Assembly: GCA_034401795.1 (NCBI GenBank)
Contig: CM067374.1
Coordinates: 91,449,222-91,513,221, forward strand
Length of the DNA: 64,000 bases
DNA from: Chaetoderma sp. LZ-2023a
Lineage: Eukaryota > Mollusca > Caudofoveata > Chaetodermatida > Chaetodermatidae
Reading direction: 5' to 3'
In this document: one piece after another, positions 1 through 12,084 of the stretch
Position numbering within the stretch: the stretch's first letter is position 1
Layout: every line of letters begins with the position of its first letter
The notes under the pieces: model-generated
What the model saw: the letters and a program-made list of their open reading frames with translations, nothing else
The model's database searches: none
Told to the model about the DNA's origin: nothing
Position numbers and translations under genes: made by a program

Positions 1-650
1 ACACAGGGTTGAAGCGGCTAACAAACATGAATGTTTAAGAAATGAAGACAATGTTCTACTATTGTTGTTATATATCAATGTATATAATTATATAATTATT
101 TCTCTGTATTGTAACTATTGTTACGGTCAACATACACTACTGTTTCATGCACCAATAGGAATGGTTCATCAATTGATGAATCCAATCTGTCAATCAAGCA
201 TGATGTCATAGTCAATAAATACATCACACGTCGGCTGACATCACAATCAAAATTGTGTAATGAATGACGTAGAAGTCTGTCATGAATGTTCAACCAAAAC
301 CGTTGTATGCAGTGGTCTCGAGGAATTTCCATTTACAGACTAAGAGAAGACTGTTTTTGAATACACGAATGATCAGCTCAATAACTGATCTGGTAAAACT
401 TTCAAAATAAGTTTATAAAATGTGAGGAATGGAAGTTAGAGGGAGGGGTAGAAATTAAGGCCTATCCAAGCTGGTTAACGGCAAAGGACCTTTCCAAGTT
501 TATCCATCCATTATATGACATCATAATCGACTAAGTGACATGTATGTCCGCTTTATTGTTCATGAAACAGTAGTGTGCTGGCTTTTAGATGTTACCTGTC
601 TGACTGCTGCAAGCTACCAGACAATAATTTCAATGGGCAATAACTCTGGA
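1..650. other. No gene; dispersed repeat pieces
   Basis: 170-330 is an inverse copy of the TGATGTCAT-bearing right part of repeat G. 590-650 is the flank of a family B variant. Confidence 0.45.
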
Positions 651-744
651 CTGCTGAATATTTTGAAAATAATATGACTGAAAGTTGTTGGTGGCTTAGC
701 CACCAACAACTTTCAGTCAAATTGTTTTCAAAATACACAGCATA
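651..744. repeat. Foldback family B variant
   Basis: GCTGAATATTTTGAAA ... TTTTCAAAATACACAGC with centre AAGTTGTTGGTGGCTTAGCCACCAACAA split at TTA. The same centre occurs in part at 58930. Confidence 0.85.
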
Positions 745-1478
745 GCCAAAGTTTAACCCCATTGAAAATGTAGTCTGCAGAAATTCAGCAGACAGACAGT
801 TAAGTGCTTTCTATTGAAATTGTTATTTATATTATTATAGTGTTATTTTTATATTCTTCTTTCACTCATCCATCTATAGGGTGTTTGTATATTTAGTGAT
901 GATACTGTGTGGCCATATGAAGCCAGAGGGAAGTGCAATATTTTACAAGTGTTTTTTTCTATTCAGATATATTTACATTCTATGTTTTGTTCACTTATTG
1001 TCGGGCTAATTATGAAAATACAATTAGAAACTAATAGCCACTATAGGCTAAGATGGTAGGTTGTATTTGTGGGTATTTAAACAGATACATATACGGGAAA
1101 CGAAACCGGTGAGGGGCCGAGGACCTTTCATGCTGAGAGGGTCAAAGACATCAGTGCCGATACAATTTTTCATTAGAATTAGAATTTTAGTGAATTAATG
1201 GAATAATTTGAAGTCGTGTCTCGAATGATAATGTTACAAAATGTGTTACTTATGCAACGATTTCCTCATATTAAAACATTAGTTTGTAATATTTTTGTCT
1301 CACTTGTGTAGCAGAAAGTGAGACATAGGTAGCACTTTTCTGATGATGACGCTGTCATAGTTAATGCTTTATGAAATTTTGGATTCAGCAAATCGTCATA
1401 CCTAATTTCAGGATTAGTAAACCCTTACAACACCGACGATGTCAATATTCTATCTTTTACCAGGTTAATAGCAAAGAA
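745..1478. other. No gene recognised
   Basis: AT-rich; no hairpin family or tandem repeat seen. Confidence 0.4.
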
Positions 1479-1570
1479 ATTGGTGTTAATTTTTCAACAA
1501 TTTTGGTAGATGATGTTGCTCTCTACGACAGCACCATCTTCCAGTAAATTTGTTGAAAAATTAACACCAG
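1479..1570. repeat. Foldback family C copy, diverged
   Basis: TTGGTGTTAATTTTTCAACAA and TTGTTGAAAAATTAACACCAG around a GATGTTGC / CAGCACCATC centre. Confidence 0.8.
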
Positions 1571-2031
1571 TTCATCTTTTAAGTTGAAATTTTAAAATTT
1601 TGACGTAAGTTAATTTGAAGAAAACTTATGCATCCAGGAATCAACATAATGAAATCTTGACATCACTAGCTCATAGTCATTGTAATCGTCAAACAAATTA
1701 GAACAATTTTTTACGTTTAGTAAATCATCTTCCACCATTGATTAATCATAGCTTGGAAATCACATCCTCAGCATCTGCCAATATCACTGGGTGTAAACTT
1801 GAACATATGGTTGCCAGGGAGATATAAAGGACACTATTTCCAAGAAAGCGCCACCCTTTAAACCAATACACACCGGAAAGGACAAATTTGTTATGATGTA
1901 CAGGATATTCGACTAAATGTTTTAAAACTAACTTGACTGGAAGCTCTTGCTGCCTATGGCCAGCCAAATTGGTTTCAAAATAGTCAACAGGTTACCTGTC
2001 TTGTAAGTGAGACATTGAAATTTCAATGTTT
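1571..2031. other. No gene recognised
   Basis: AT-rich. A few bases near 1925-1980 (AACTTGACTGGAAGC) resemble a family B arm. Confidence 0.4.
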
Positions 2032-2262
2032 AACCATTTAATGGTCAATTTTGTCCAAGAAAAAAAAAAATTGCTTATTAAATGTCCATTTGCAGACCAA
2101 GAGGGCTATTTTTGAAAATGTATCACTGGAATGACTGGCTTGGTTATCAAGCCAGGCATTCTAGTGGTAAATTTTCAAACAGTTTTCTGTTGGCCTGCAA
2201 ATGGCCATTCCTCAAGACCAGTGCAGAGGCTGGTTTTGGCCGGCTTGACCATTAAAGGGCTA
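2032..2262. repeat. Foldback family A copy
   Basis: Hairpin arms TTTGCAGACCAAGAG ... TTGGCCTGCAAATGG around ATGACTGGCTTGGTTATCAAGCC; outer parts TTAATGGTCAA and CTTGACCATTAAAG. Confidence 0.85.
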
Positions 2263-3091
2263 AAGAACATGTTGAATCCACTTTAGCCTATTTCAGCCAA
2301 ATTTAATATTGTACCGATTCTACCAAATTTTACCTTTGATATCAGCCTCGAGGCATATCAGGAATGAGGACAGGAAGACATTTAATTCAGCGAGATTGTG
2401 TTCTTTGCAGTGTGGAATTGAAATCAAGTGATAGGAATGACAATGATTTGTCAAGAATGCATGACACATTTCTCGAGTGTCAACTAAAAAAGACCTGATC
2501 TAGACTCCAAATCCAGGTTTGATCTCGGAACTAATAAAATGTTCAAAATATGCTAGCACACCGTTTATGATACGAAGATGGATGAGCGTGGGTGATCACT
2601 ATAGTCAGCTGCAGAGAGGAAAACGTTAAAATCATGCTGAAGATATGATCAAATACTGAAAGGTGTAAATTGAGGATTAAATTTTATTCCTGACAGAAAT
2701 GGAAAATTGTCATTTTAATGAAACTATTCAATATGTAGTCTTTGTTGCCAAGCCGACAAGATAGCAACAGCAGGAATATTTTCAAATAAAATAATGGACT
2801 TCATGTTGTCATATATCTCTTCCACTTAAAGTAGCGTGTGTGATCAATCAGATTTTGAACATTGTTGTCACTTAGTAACATCAATCCTGTATTTCACTTA
2901 TATGCAATACACATTCCATTCATAAATTGTATTCTATATCTTATTGTTTTGCATTCTCCTGACATTGTGTGTACGTAAAAACCCAGTCATAGTAAACAGT
3001 GAGACGTGTCTTAAGTGTATACTTGATACTCGTTGCTTTTGGCACCATAAAATCGTGGCTCTAACAATGATGGTCAATATTGACCACCCAT
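2263..3091. other. No gene recognised
   Basis: No repeat of the described families and no credible exon. Confidence 0.4.
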
Positions 3092-3228
3092 ATTAACACG
3101 TTAATCACTAAATTTGGTTGCCTATTTCAATTTTACTATTGGAATGACTGGCTCGATAACCGAGCCAGTCATTAGTGGTAAATTTTCTAAAATCATCTGC
3201 TTTTGGCTGGCTTAGGCATGAAAGTGTT
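3092..3228. repeat. Foldback family A copy, shortened
   Basis: Central arms ACTATTGGAATGACTGGCTCG and its inverse kept; the outer TTTGCAG blocks are lost. Confidence 0.75.
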
Positions 3229-3324
3229 AAAGAACCACTATCATCTGGCCCCAAAAGCCATTTCCTCTTGTAAGTTGTAACCGACTTGGATGCCAATAGC
3301 TCAAATTCAAGGCCACTATCCAGA

Positions 3325-3399
3325 TGTTGAATATTTTGAACCTAATTTGACTGGGAGCTATGCAGCTCCCAGTTAAATTATGTTCAAAATATCCAACAG
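3325..3399. repeat. Foldback family B, short copy
   Basis: TGTTGAATATTTTGAA and TTCAAAATATCCAACA around GGGAGCTATGCAGCTCCC. Confidence 0.85.
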
Positions 3400-3599
3400 G
3401 ATATTCATCACAAAGAATTTGCCATTTCTGGTCAGTAAAAGGTTAAAGCTGATTACCCATGCTAAAAGATACAATATTAACCATACAAGTAAGTGTTAAT
3501 AAATTTGTTCTCAAGAATTCTATTAAGAATCCATGTATGGATGCTTTAAACAAGGTGCAGTGAACACTTCATCCGCTATTATAAAAATATTCGCTCAAT

Positions 3600-3775
3600 A
3601 CAATCACTGGACCTTTCCAGTTTTAGCTGTTCCCAGCCCATCCCTAGTTAAGCTCCACACATGCTTCGCCCATTTTGGGATCGATTGATCCCCGGACTAT
3701 CTATTTCCAGAAAACTATACAGGTAAGCTGTTGAATATTTGAAACTAATTTGGCTGGTTGCTGTTGGTATTTAAG
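3600..3775. repeat. Composite repeat G, left part with half family B
   Basis: GCTCCACACATGC, GGGATCGATTGATCCC, AAAACTATACAGGTAAGCTG, as at 7325 and 17228; interrupted by a family A copy at 3776. Confidence 0.75.
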
Positions 3776-3899
3776 AATGTCCATTTGCAGGCTAAGAAGA
3801 TCAAGAAATTTACCACTGGAATGGCTGGCTCGATAATCGTGAGTCATTCCAGTGGTAAATTTTCACAAAAAATTGTCTCTTGGCCTGCAAATCGACATC
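3776..3899. repeat. Foldback family A copy inside a half family B hairpin
   Basis: Arms AATGTCCATTTGCAGGC and GCCTGCAAATCGACATC. Directly follows the left half of a family B hairpin (3721..3775). Confidence 0.8.
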
Positions 3900-4012
3900 C
3901 AATACTATAAGAAAATATTTTCTTGACCAAATTTTCCCATTAATAAAGTAAATAAGTTGATAAAGTTTTTAAAGAGTTAGCAATTTATTGATATCACTGT
4001 TACTGATATTGC

Positions 4013-4192
4013 TTAACCCATAAACACTCAAGCCGAGCCATGTACATTTGCAGACCAAGATATTTGTGAAAATTTACCATTGGAATGACTGGCTCGCTAA
4101 CCGAGCGAGTCATTCGATTGATTAATTTGTAAAAATATTCTCTTGGTCTGCAAACGTAAATTTTTATGAAAAAATTAATATTTTTCTTGAAC
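4013..4192. repeat. Foldback family A copy
   Basis: Starts TTAACCCATAAACACTC; arms CATTTGCAGACCAAG and CTTGGTCTGCAAACG; ends TTCTTGAACAAATTT. Confidence 0.85.
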
Positions 4193-4522
4193 AAATTTCA
4201 GGATATTTTAGAATAATGTATCAGCTTTAATTAAGGTTTTACAGGATTCTGTATAGACATGTCTTGATGTCCTCGACTATTGACAAATATTACACACCAC
4301 TCACTTATCTGTTGCTGTAATGTGTTTGGGGGTCTTTATTTCAGATGTTATCAATACTATTTCGATCTTAAAGCAATAAAAGCAACCGCAATTTATTCAG
4401 AAATATTTAATTTTGTTTTGCAGATGGCTCCAAAGCTGATAATAAGACCTCATACCTTGGACAGATGCCAATTTTAACCCTTGAAACTCCAGTCTCAACT
4501 ACAAGACAACTATATAGGAAAG

Positions 4523-4575
4523 TTGTTGTTGAATATTTTGAAACTTAAGTCAAATTAGTTTTTAAATATTCAACA
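4523..4575. repeat. Family B copy, centre deleted
   Basis: Only outer arms GTTGAATATTTTGAAAC and TTTTTAAATATTCAACAG remain. Confidence 0.75.
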
Positions 4576-4677
4576 GAATATTGATTCCATCAAGAATTTC
4601 TCGTTTCTGGTCTGTAATTGTTAGAGGTAAGCAAACATCACCAATATACAAGGCATTATGGCCGAGGTGTGACTTGT

Positions 4678-4860
4678 ATTAACCTTTTAACTCATATCGG
4701 CCAAAAAACAGCTTCTGCAGTGCTAAACTATATTTGAAAATTTATCGAGCGAGTCATTCCCATTGTAAATTTTCAAAAATAGTCTTCTCTTTGTCTGCAA
4801 ATGGACATTTTCTATGAGAAAATTGAATATTTTTAAAAAATTTAAGTGTTAAAGCATTAA
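4678..4860. repeat. Foldback family A copy, left arm deleted
   Basis: Outer left block CGGCCAAAAAACAGCTTCTGC and the full right arm are present; most of the left arm is missing. Confidence 0.75.
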
Positions 4861-4915
4861 CTGTTTGACTGCTACAAACCATCAGACAATAATTTCATTG
4901 AGAAATAAATCGAAC

Positions 4916-5905
4916 CTACATTTTGATTGGCCCATGACGGCCATGTTTTTCCCTTGAACAAACTTTAATGGCCCTTAGTCCTCAAGTTGGCCACCAAACC
5001 ATCTGGCCAATCAAGTTCCGTCAAACAAACTTGGTACAGCTGTTGCCAAAGATGTTTCATGACTTGAATCGATCCCCCAAATGGTTTTGGAGATTTTTAG
5101 AAGTTTCTAAAAAGCAGCCAAAATCCATGATGGCCACTAGCTAAATTGGCTGATCGGCTTCCTTTGAACAAACTTGGATCCCTCTGCTGTAAGGATGGTT
5201 CCTTCCAAATATAATTGAAATCGAGCCAGTGGTTCACAAGACATTCTAAATTTCCTATTGCTTTAGTATGGGAACTTTTGGCATGAAAAACATCCCAGAG
5301 GGCAGCCAAACAATTTATTCAACAGTTTTGAAACTGGCGCATTTGAAGTCAGAATAACCAAAAACCTATATATAAAACCAATTTTGGATTCAAAATCCAT
5401 CAATTAAAAAAATCCAATACGTCTGCCAAACACACTACATATTGGTTGGCCCATGGCGGGAATGTTTTTTTATGTATCGACTTTCCTTGAACAATCTTAA
5501 CGGCAGTTACTCCCTAATCATATCTCCCAAATTTCATCCAGATCCATTCAGCGGTTCTGGAGTCATCATTTGCAAGAGAAACTAGGTCATCCAAGATGTC
5601 GGCTGAAACATTGGGCCAATCAAGTTCCCTTGAACAAACGTGGTTCAGCCCTTGCCCTGTATCATATCTCATGAGTTAAATCGATCCTTCAAGTGGTTTT
5701 GGCGATTTTTTTTAGACATGTCTAAAAATCTGCCAAATTTCCCAGATAGCCACCGGGTGATCGGTTTCCTTTGAACATACATGCATCTCTATGCCCTAAG
5801 GAAGCTTACTGCCAAATATAATTGAAATCGGCCAAGTGGTTCTTGACAAGTCATTTAAAGAAAAGGTTGATGGATGTATGGTTGCCATGGCATAAGCTCA
5901 CTCAT
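4916..5905. repeat. Dispersed repeat E (GCTCACCTG type), copy 1
   Basis: Repeated phrases CCTTGAACAAAC, CCAAGATGGCCGCC-like, GGTTTTGGAGATTTTTAGA in tandem sub-units, ending CCATGGCATAAGCTCAC. Strongly similar to 8791..9664. Confidence 0.7.
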
Positions 5906-6066
5906 CGTCCTATCGCATGGTCTTGCGTGCACGCTTTTGATGTCTGCGCTAAGTTCACGAAGGTTCATAAATTACATCAGTCAACTACAGCCCAATAAAA
6001 TTGCCTAGTTATTATCATCCTACTAATATACGCCCAATCATATCGCTTGACATTCATCAGAGATGA

Positions 6067-6244
6067 GAGTGGCAACTGAAGAAACACAAAGTTTGAAAAA
6101 CTGAAAAATATTTAACACCCCCCCCCCCCCCCTCTCTGGTGGCAACTGAAGAAACACAGTTTGAAAAACTGAAAAATATTTAAACACCCAGCCCCCTCTG
6201 GTGGCAACTGAAGAAACAGTTTGAAAAACTGAAAAATATTTTGT
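6067..6244. repeat. Three-unit tandem repeat, about 66 bp
   Basis: Units GTGGCAACTGAAGAAAC ... GAAAAACTGAAAAATATTT, the first followed by a C-rich run. Confidence 0.9.
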
Positions 6245-6480
6245 TTCAAAATATTCAACATCTTACATGTACCTATACAGTTCTTAAAATTAATTTTCTA
6301 GGAATTCAGGTTTCAAATTGATTCTCACATGAAACGGCGCATAATACCCCCCCCCCCCACCCCCATGATGACAAACTAATAAATGACAGCTATCAGAAAA
6401 TATTTCTTCTTCAGACCAGTAATCCTTATTGAGTGTCAAAGCGATCCGCTCAACGGTCAAGGAGGTATTGCCCGGAAACA

Positions 6481-7281
6481 AATTTTCAAGACGGCTGCTG
6501 CTGACTGGTGACCATATTGGGTTTCAGATTATCGTAAATTTCGATAAGTTTCTTCACCAGACATATTCCAACGACCCTAAGAAGCGATCCGATAAATGGT
6601 AATGGAGATATCATCCAGAAACCAACTTTCAAGATGGCAGTCCGTGGCTGGTGGCCATCTTGTATTTCGGATCATTGTCAATTTCGATAGGTTTCTTCCG
6701 CAGACCTAGTCCAACCACTCTGAAGCATCAAAGCGATGCGATAAACGGTAAGAGTTATCATCCGGAAACCAATTTTCAAGATGGCCACCGGTGGCTGGTG
6801 GCCATCTTGTATTTCAGATCATTGTCAATTTCTATAGGTTTCTTCCCCAGACCTAGTCTAACCATTCCCTGAAGTTTCAAAGCGATCCGATAAATGGTAA
6901 CGGAGTTATCATCCGGAAACCAATTTTCAAGATGGACGCTGGTGCCTGGTGGCTGATTTCGGATCATCGTCGATTTCAATGTTTCTTCCCCAGACCTAGT
7001 CCAACCACCCTATGAAGTTTCAATGCGATCCGACAAACAGTAACGGAGTTATCATTCAGAAACCAATTTTCAAGATGGTGGCTGGTGGCCATCTTGGATT
7101 TCGGATCATCGTCGATTTCTTCCCAAGACCAAGTCCAACCACTCTATGAAGTTTCAATGCGATCTGACAAACGGTAACGGAGTTATCCTTCGGAAACCAC
7201 TCTGCTGCACGACCGCCCGCCCGCCCAGACGGATCGCGGCATTACATAATACCCCACCAAATCTTTTGGCGGGGTATAAAA
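6481..7281. repeat. Repeat F: five units of about 140 bp with terminal hairpin
   Basis: Units contain AATTTTCAAGATGGC, GGCTGGTGGCCATCTTG and TAACGGAGTTATCATCCGG. Ends with ACATAATACCCCACC ... GGCGGGGTATAAAAA, an inverted TACCCC / GGGGTA terminal hairpin, duplicated at 7290-7301. Confidence 0.82.
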
Positions 7282-7324
7282 AGTGAGCCGGGGTATAAAA
7301 AGTGAGCAGAGCTTAGCTCTTAAT

Positions 7325-7690
7325 GGACCTCTACAGTTTTAGCTATGCCCTGCCCATCACTAACTGAGCTCCACCCACATCTTGTTCATGTTGGGATCGA
7401 TCGATCCCTGAACTCCCCGACTATCAATTTCCAGAAAACTATACAGGTAAATTGTTAAATATTTTGAAACTAATTTGCTCCAGTCAAATTAGTTTCAAAA
7501 TATTCAACAGAATGTTTATTAAATGGTAGACATACAATTTGTACGTGTCGGACTATTACGCCTTAAAGACGGACTATATCGAGTCATTCGTGATGTCATG
7601 ATTAAGACGTCATCACACACATCACTTAGTTGATTACGATGTCATATGATGGATGGATAAACTTGGAAATGTCCATTGTCTGCCCAATCT
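7325..7690. repeat. Composite repeat G with family B hairpin
   Basis: Left part TTTAGCTATGCCC...CTATACAGG, family B hairpin 7450..7511, right part TTTATTAAATGGTAGAC with TGATGTCAT and GACGTCATC motifs. Same layout as 17228 and 57740. Confidence 0.8.
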
Positions 7691-8545
7691 TTGATAGGTT
7701 GATAACAAGATGTACATGGTTCTTCATCTCACCAAGGGAAAACTCCCACCCAAGTTTGCTGAAGATTTCACCAATAGAACAAAAGACTCCATTTCATGTT
7801 CTGGACCTTCAGGACTCCATCCATGATTGGTGAAGATCCCTCCAGTAGTAATTGCCCCAGTGGCTACACTTTGTGCAGAGACTAAGAGTTTTTTACTAGC
7901 CATTCATCATTGGCAACTAACATGATGCAAGTTCATAACCCTTTGCAGAGCGAAATTCTATACTTTTTCCATATCAAATCTATCCATTTACCCATTTTAT
8001 GAGGTGCCCAATCAAGTTTCAATTTCAACATTGTATAATTTCACATAAGAATATCAGAATTAGTAGAAAAAATCAAAAATATTTCGAGGATTGTCTCTAT
8101 TTTGTGAAACCAACAATTGCAAATATTTCCAAACTTTTCAAACTTAAAACAAAATATAGATTTTTCTATACTTTCAAGGTTTGAAAAAGGTTTTCTTATA
8201 ATTCCATACTTTTTCGAGACTTGCGTATGAACCCCGGCAGGATGAACACTTATTAGCCTCTAAGGGACATGTCAATTTTAACACCATTGATACCATATTA
8301 GTGCTCGGCCGATGTAGTCTAGATATACGAGTAAATTCAGAATAATAAATAGATTATAAACTATTTCTTCTCGATAATATATACATGGTCGAGACAATAG
8401 ACTCAATGAATATGGCGTCTAATAGTTATGAAAATGGAGCCAGGGCATTACATGTTTGGTAGCATTGGCATGCAGGGTAAATTGAACAGAAATCAACAGA
8501 ACTCTCATATCTATTACAAAAGTGTCTATTTAATGGGACACAAGA
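7691..8545. other. No gene recognised
   Basis: Includes AT-rich sequence around 8000-8220. Short open frames only. Confidence 0.4.
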
Positions 8546-8742
8546 ACTTAACCATTTTCTCAGAAAATGTCCATTTGCAGACCTAGAGATTATTTTTGAA
8601 AATTATCACTGGACTGACTGGCACAGTTATCGAGCTAGTCATTCCAGTAGTAAATTTTCAGAAATAGTCTAATCTTGGTCTGCAAATTGACATTTCTCAA
8701 GACCACTGGAGAAGCTGTTTTAGGCTGACTTGAGTGGGATTA
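8546..8742. repeat. Foldback family A copy
   Basis: Arms GTCCATTTGCAGACC and GGTCTGCAAATTGAC; right outer block CTCAAGACCACTGGAG and GCTGACTTGAG. Confidence 0.85.
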
Positions 8743-8790
8743 ATGATATCCTAGAAATTTGTGTGGAAAATCAACGATGACCATGAAGAA

Positions 8791-9664
8791 AACAAGAGGC
8801 CTGTATGTATCGCTCACCTGGAACAGGTTCTGGAGTTGTTTTTGCGAAAACTAGGTCATCCAAGATGGATATTAAACAGATTTGGACTTTTGCCCTAGAT
8901 AATGTTTCACGAGTCTTGAATTGATTCCGCAAGCGTTTTCGGAGATTTTTAGACATTTCTAAAAATCGGCCAAAACCCAAGATGGCTGCCGTTCTATTGG
9001 CCGATCAGCTAAATTTGAACAAAGTTGAATCGCTACACCCTAAGGATGCTTCCTGCCAAATAAAATTAAAATCGGCCCAGTAGTTCTCAAGAAGACATTT
9101 TAAATTTCCCATTGCTTTAGTATGGGAGCTTTTGGCGGGAAAATGATCCAAGATCGCCGTCAAACCGTTTATTTGAGTTTCGAAAATTGTAACTTGAAAT
9201 TGAGATCAGAATACCCAAAAACATATATAAAACCATAAAGCCTCAAAATCCATCAAATAAAAAAAACAATATGGCCGCCAAACACGCTATATTTTGATTG
9301 GCTGGGTGCGGTCATGGTTTTTGACGGATAAACTTCCCTTGAACAAACTTTAATGGGCCTTAGTTCCTAATCATATCTCAAATTTCAGCCCGATCCCATG
9401 TGGTTCTGGAGTTGTTTTCGCTAAAACTAGGTTAACCAAGATGGCCGCCAAACCATGGGACCAATCAAGTTCCCTTGAACAAACCTGCTTCAGCTCTTCC
9501 CATAGATCATATTTCATGGGGTTTCCTTCAATCCACCAAGCGGTTTTCGAAGATTTTTAGATGTTTATAAAAATCAGCCAAAATCCAAGACGGCTGCCGG
9601 CCAAATTGGCTGATTAGCTTCGTTTGAACAAACTTGGATCCCTATCATTTCAGGCGAGCTAATA
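8791..9664. repeat. Dispersed repeat E, copy 2
   Basis: Starts AACAAGAGGCCTG ... CGCTCACCTGG and ends CAGGCGAGCT, giving short inverted ends. Internal sub-units of about 380 bp. Confidence 0.75.
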
Positions 9665-10179
9665 ATGACCCCATTAAATCAGAAGCTTATATCTATAGTA
9701 TATAGGGTATATACACTAAAGTTTTAACAGAATCTACCTGTAAGTTAATGGGTGTTCTTAAATGATTTTCTGGACATTGTTTGGAGATCCATGATGGTGC
9801 TGGGACAAATTGTCCGCTTAAATTTATGTTTAAGTTCTGAAGCCCACCACCATAAGCGTCCTAGTCTAAAATTGGCCGTTGTAAATGAGTTTCCTTTTAA
9901 AAAACTTACTGGCCATTTTTTTTAAATCCAAGATGGTCACCAAAAAATTAAACCAACTTTCTGTTCGGAACAGCCTAGAGCTTTTCCAGGCAAGTTTGTT
10001 TAAGTCTGTTCAGAAGTTAATGAATAATATTAAGCTCTTTCCTGACATTTTGGGAAGAAACAAATTAAATGGTCACCAGAAAATTAAATTACATCGTTCA
10101 AATTTAATTTGAACAATGAGATTTTTCAGTACAATTTCAAAAAAACCTGCCACATCAGAGTTCTTCAAGGTAAGCCTTG
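9665..10179. other. No gene recognised
   Basis: Contains loose relatives of repeat E phrases (CCAAGATGGTCACC at 9928). Confidence 0.35.
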
Positions 10180-10341
10180 TTAACCCGGAAACACTCATGC
10201 CGACCAAAAATGGCTTCTGCAGGGGTCTTGAGAAATGTTCATTTGCACACCCAGGAGACTATTTTTGAAAATTATACCACCGGAATGACAGGCTCGATAA
10301 TCGAGCCACAAATGGACATTTCTTTGAACAGATTTCAGGGA
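10180..10341. repeat. Foldback family A copy, right arm deleted
   Basis: TTAACCCGGAAACACTCATG start, left arm complete, most of the right arm absent after CGATAATCGAGCC. Confidence 0.75.
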
Positions 10342-10369
10342 TAAAATCTGGTAATTTTTAATGGAGTGT

Positions 10370-10556
10370 TTTGAATGATTAAAATAAATCTCCAAGATGA
10401 CCAATGAAAATATTGACCAATCAAATTTCTGTATAGAAATTGTGAGGCCTACAACCATTAACCGAACAGTGTCAATGGTTAACGAGTACGCTTTTAATGA
10501 AAAGCTTGATGGACAGAGAGATGATAAACACGCGGTCCCCATGGCATAAGATCACT
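10370..10556. repeat. Dispersed repeat E, 3' fragment
   Basis: GACCAATCAAATTTCTG ... CCCATGGCATAAGATCACTTGG, as at the end of 54457..55355. Confidence 0.6.
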
Positions 10557-10954
10557 TGGGATATCAGGGTTTAGAACAAGCACTGTTTGTTATAGCCTGG
10601 CTGACCAAGATGTCGCAGCATCAGACATTCCAGATTCCTTGAATCGAGCAACTCGGCGCAGTCATGACAGTGATGAGGGTTCATACCCATTCTGCAGAAT
10701 AACATTCCATGTCTGTTCCAGACCTAAGTTATTAGTTTCCAGACCCATGTGATACCGGCAATCAATGACCATTTTAAAATTGTAAAATTTTTTCTGAAAA
10801 TTGTCGGAACAAGAGTCAGCTGGAGGTTGACACCCACCCACCCACCCACCCCTCCCATCAAAATTCACTGCATTAGAGTTTTCAAATACTATTCATACAG
10901 TATAATGTCAATGCATATTTGGTAGATACTGTGTATCATATCAGTCATTGATCA

Positions 10955-11191
10955 TTAACCCTTTAACACTTAAATTTTTTCCCTTTCAAGAAAATTTACA
11001 TTTTCGTATAGAAAATGTCCAGTTGCAGACCATGAGAAGACTATTTCTGAAAATTTATCACTGGAATGACTGGCTCGGTTATCGAGCCAGTCATTCCAGT
11101 GATAAATTTTCAAAAAATAGTCTTCTCATGGTCTGCAAATGGACATTTCTCAAGACTACAGCAGACCGTTTTTAGCTGATATGAGCGTTAA
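10955..11191. repeat. Foldback family A reference copy
   Basis: Best preserved: TTAACCC at 10955 and GCGTTAA ending 11191, with near-perfect inner arms of about 65 bp each at 11012..11149. Both ends are TTAA, consistent with a TTAA target duplication. Confidence 0.92.
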
Positions 11192-11868
11192 ATTGCCCAT
11201 GTTTAATGAGTTCTAATTTTGCGACCTAAGTATCACAATTCAATGTTTTACTCCCAGCCACCCCTGATGTATAATCAATCAGGCCTGTTCAAATTAAAAA
11301 TTTGTGTACACAATTTTTGGGTTAAGCAAATTTGTTTTAGATAACCCATTCTGTTTTGAACAACCATTTTCCAAGTATTTATGTGCAACATAAAAGCAAC
11401 CGTGGGCACAAAAAATGGGTTACGCTAATTTGGACACACAAGACAATCTTCCTGTCAAGTTTCAAATAATTCTCTCTCAAACTGTAGGAGTTACCGCAAC
11501 AAGATTTTCGTGGACAGACGAGTACATGAATAATCAGCAAAATCTAGATTTGTTGTGAATATGCAAATGTGGCTGGTCATTGATAAAACTCAAATAACAC
11601 ATTACTCCACGCACAAGATTTACTCGTGAATATTTTTTGCATATACATATATAACAATTGTTAAGATAAGAAGTGATAAATAGTTATAGTTTTTGTTCCC
11701 AACATAGTAAAAATAAAATGAATGCCACATGAACAATAGAGACAGAATATCCAATTACCGGTATGAAAATTAGCTGCAGTGAAAACCACACTCGGTGAAT
11801 AAATTCTTCAAAACACTTACAGTGTGTGTACAGACACAGACTAAACAAGTGATGATCTGGTCATCTAC
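11192..11868. other. No gene recognised
   Basis: Nothing recognisable on either strand. Confidence 0.4.
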
Positions 11869-12084
11869 TTAACCCTTCAATCTGTTACTTAAAATCCAAA
11901 TCTGTTACTTAAAATATCAATTTTTCTTTTAAAATGTTCATTTTCAAAGCGAAAGATTATTTTTGAAAATTTACCACTAGAATGACTGTCTCTGTTATCG
12001 AGTCAGTTATACTAGTGATGAATTTTCAAAAATAGTTTTGTTCTGCAAATTGACATCCTCAAAACAAGGAGACCAAGTGTTTAA
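11869..12084. repeat. Foldback family A copy, diverged
   Basis: TTAACCCTTCAATC start; arms are mutated (ACTAGAATGACTGTCTCTG). It shares its terminal TTAA (12081-12084) with the next copy. Confidence 0.8.

Noticed and set aside
6481-7281. Repeat F as a Helitron
   Set aside because: No 5' TC, no 3' CTRR after the hairpin and no Rep/helicase sequence in the window.
10195-10542. 115-codon minus-strand frame
   Set aside because: Lies across a decayed family A hairpin and a repeat E fragment; no start context or homology.
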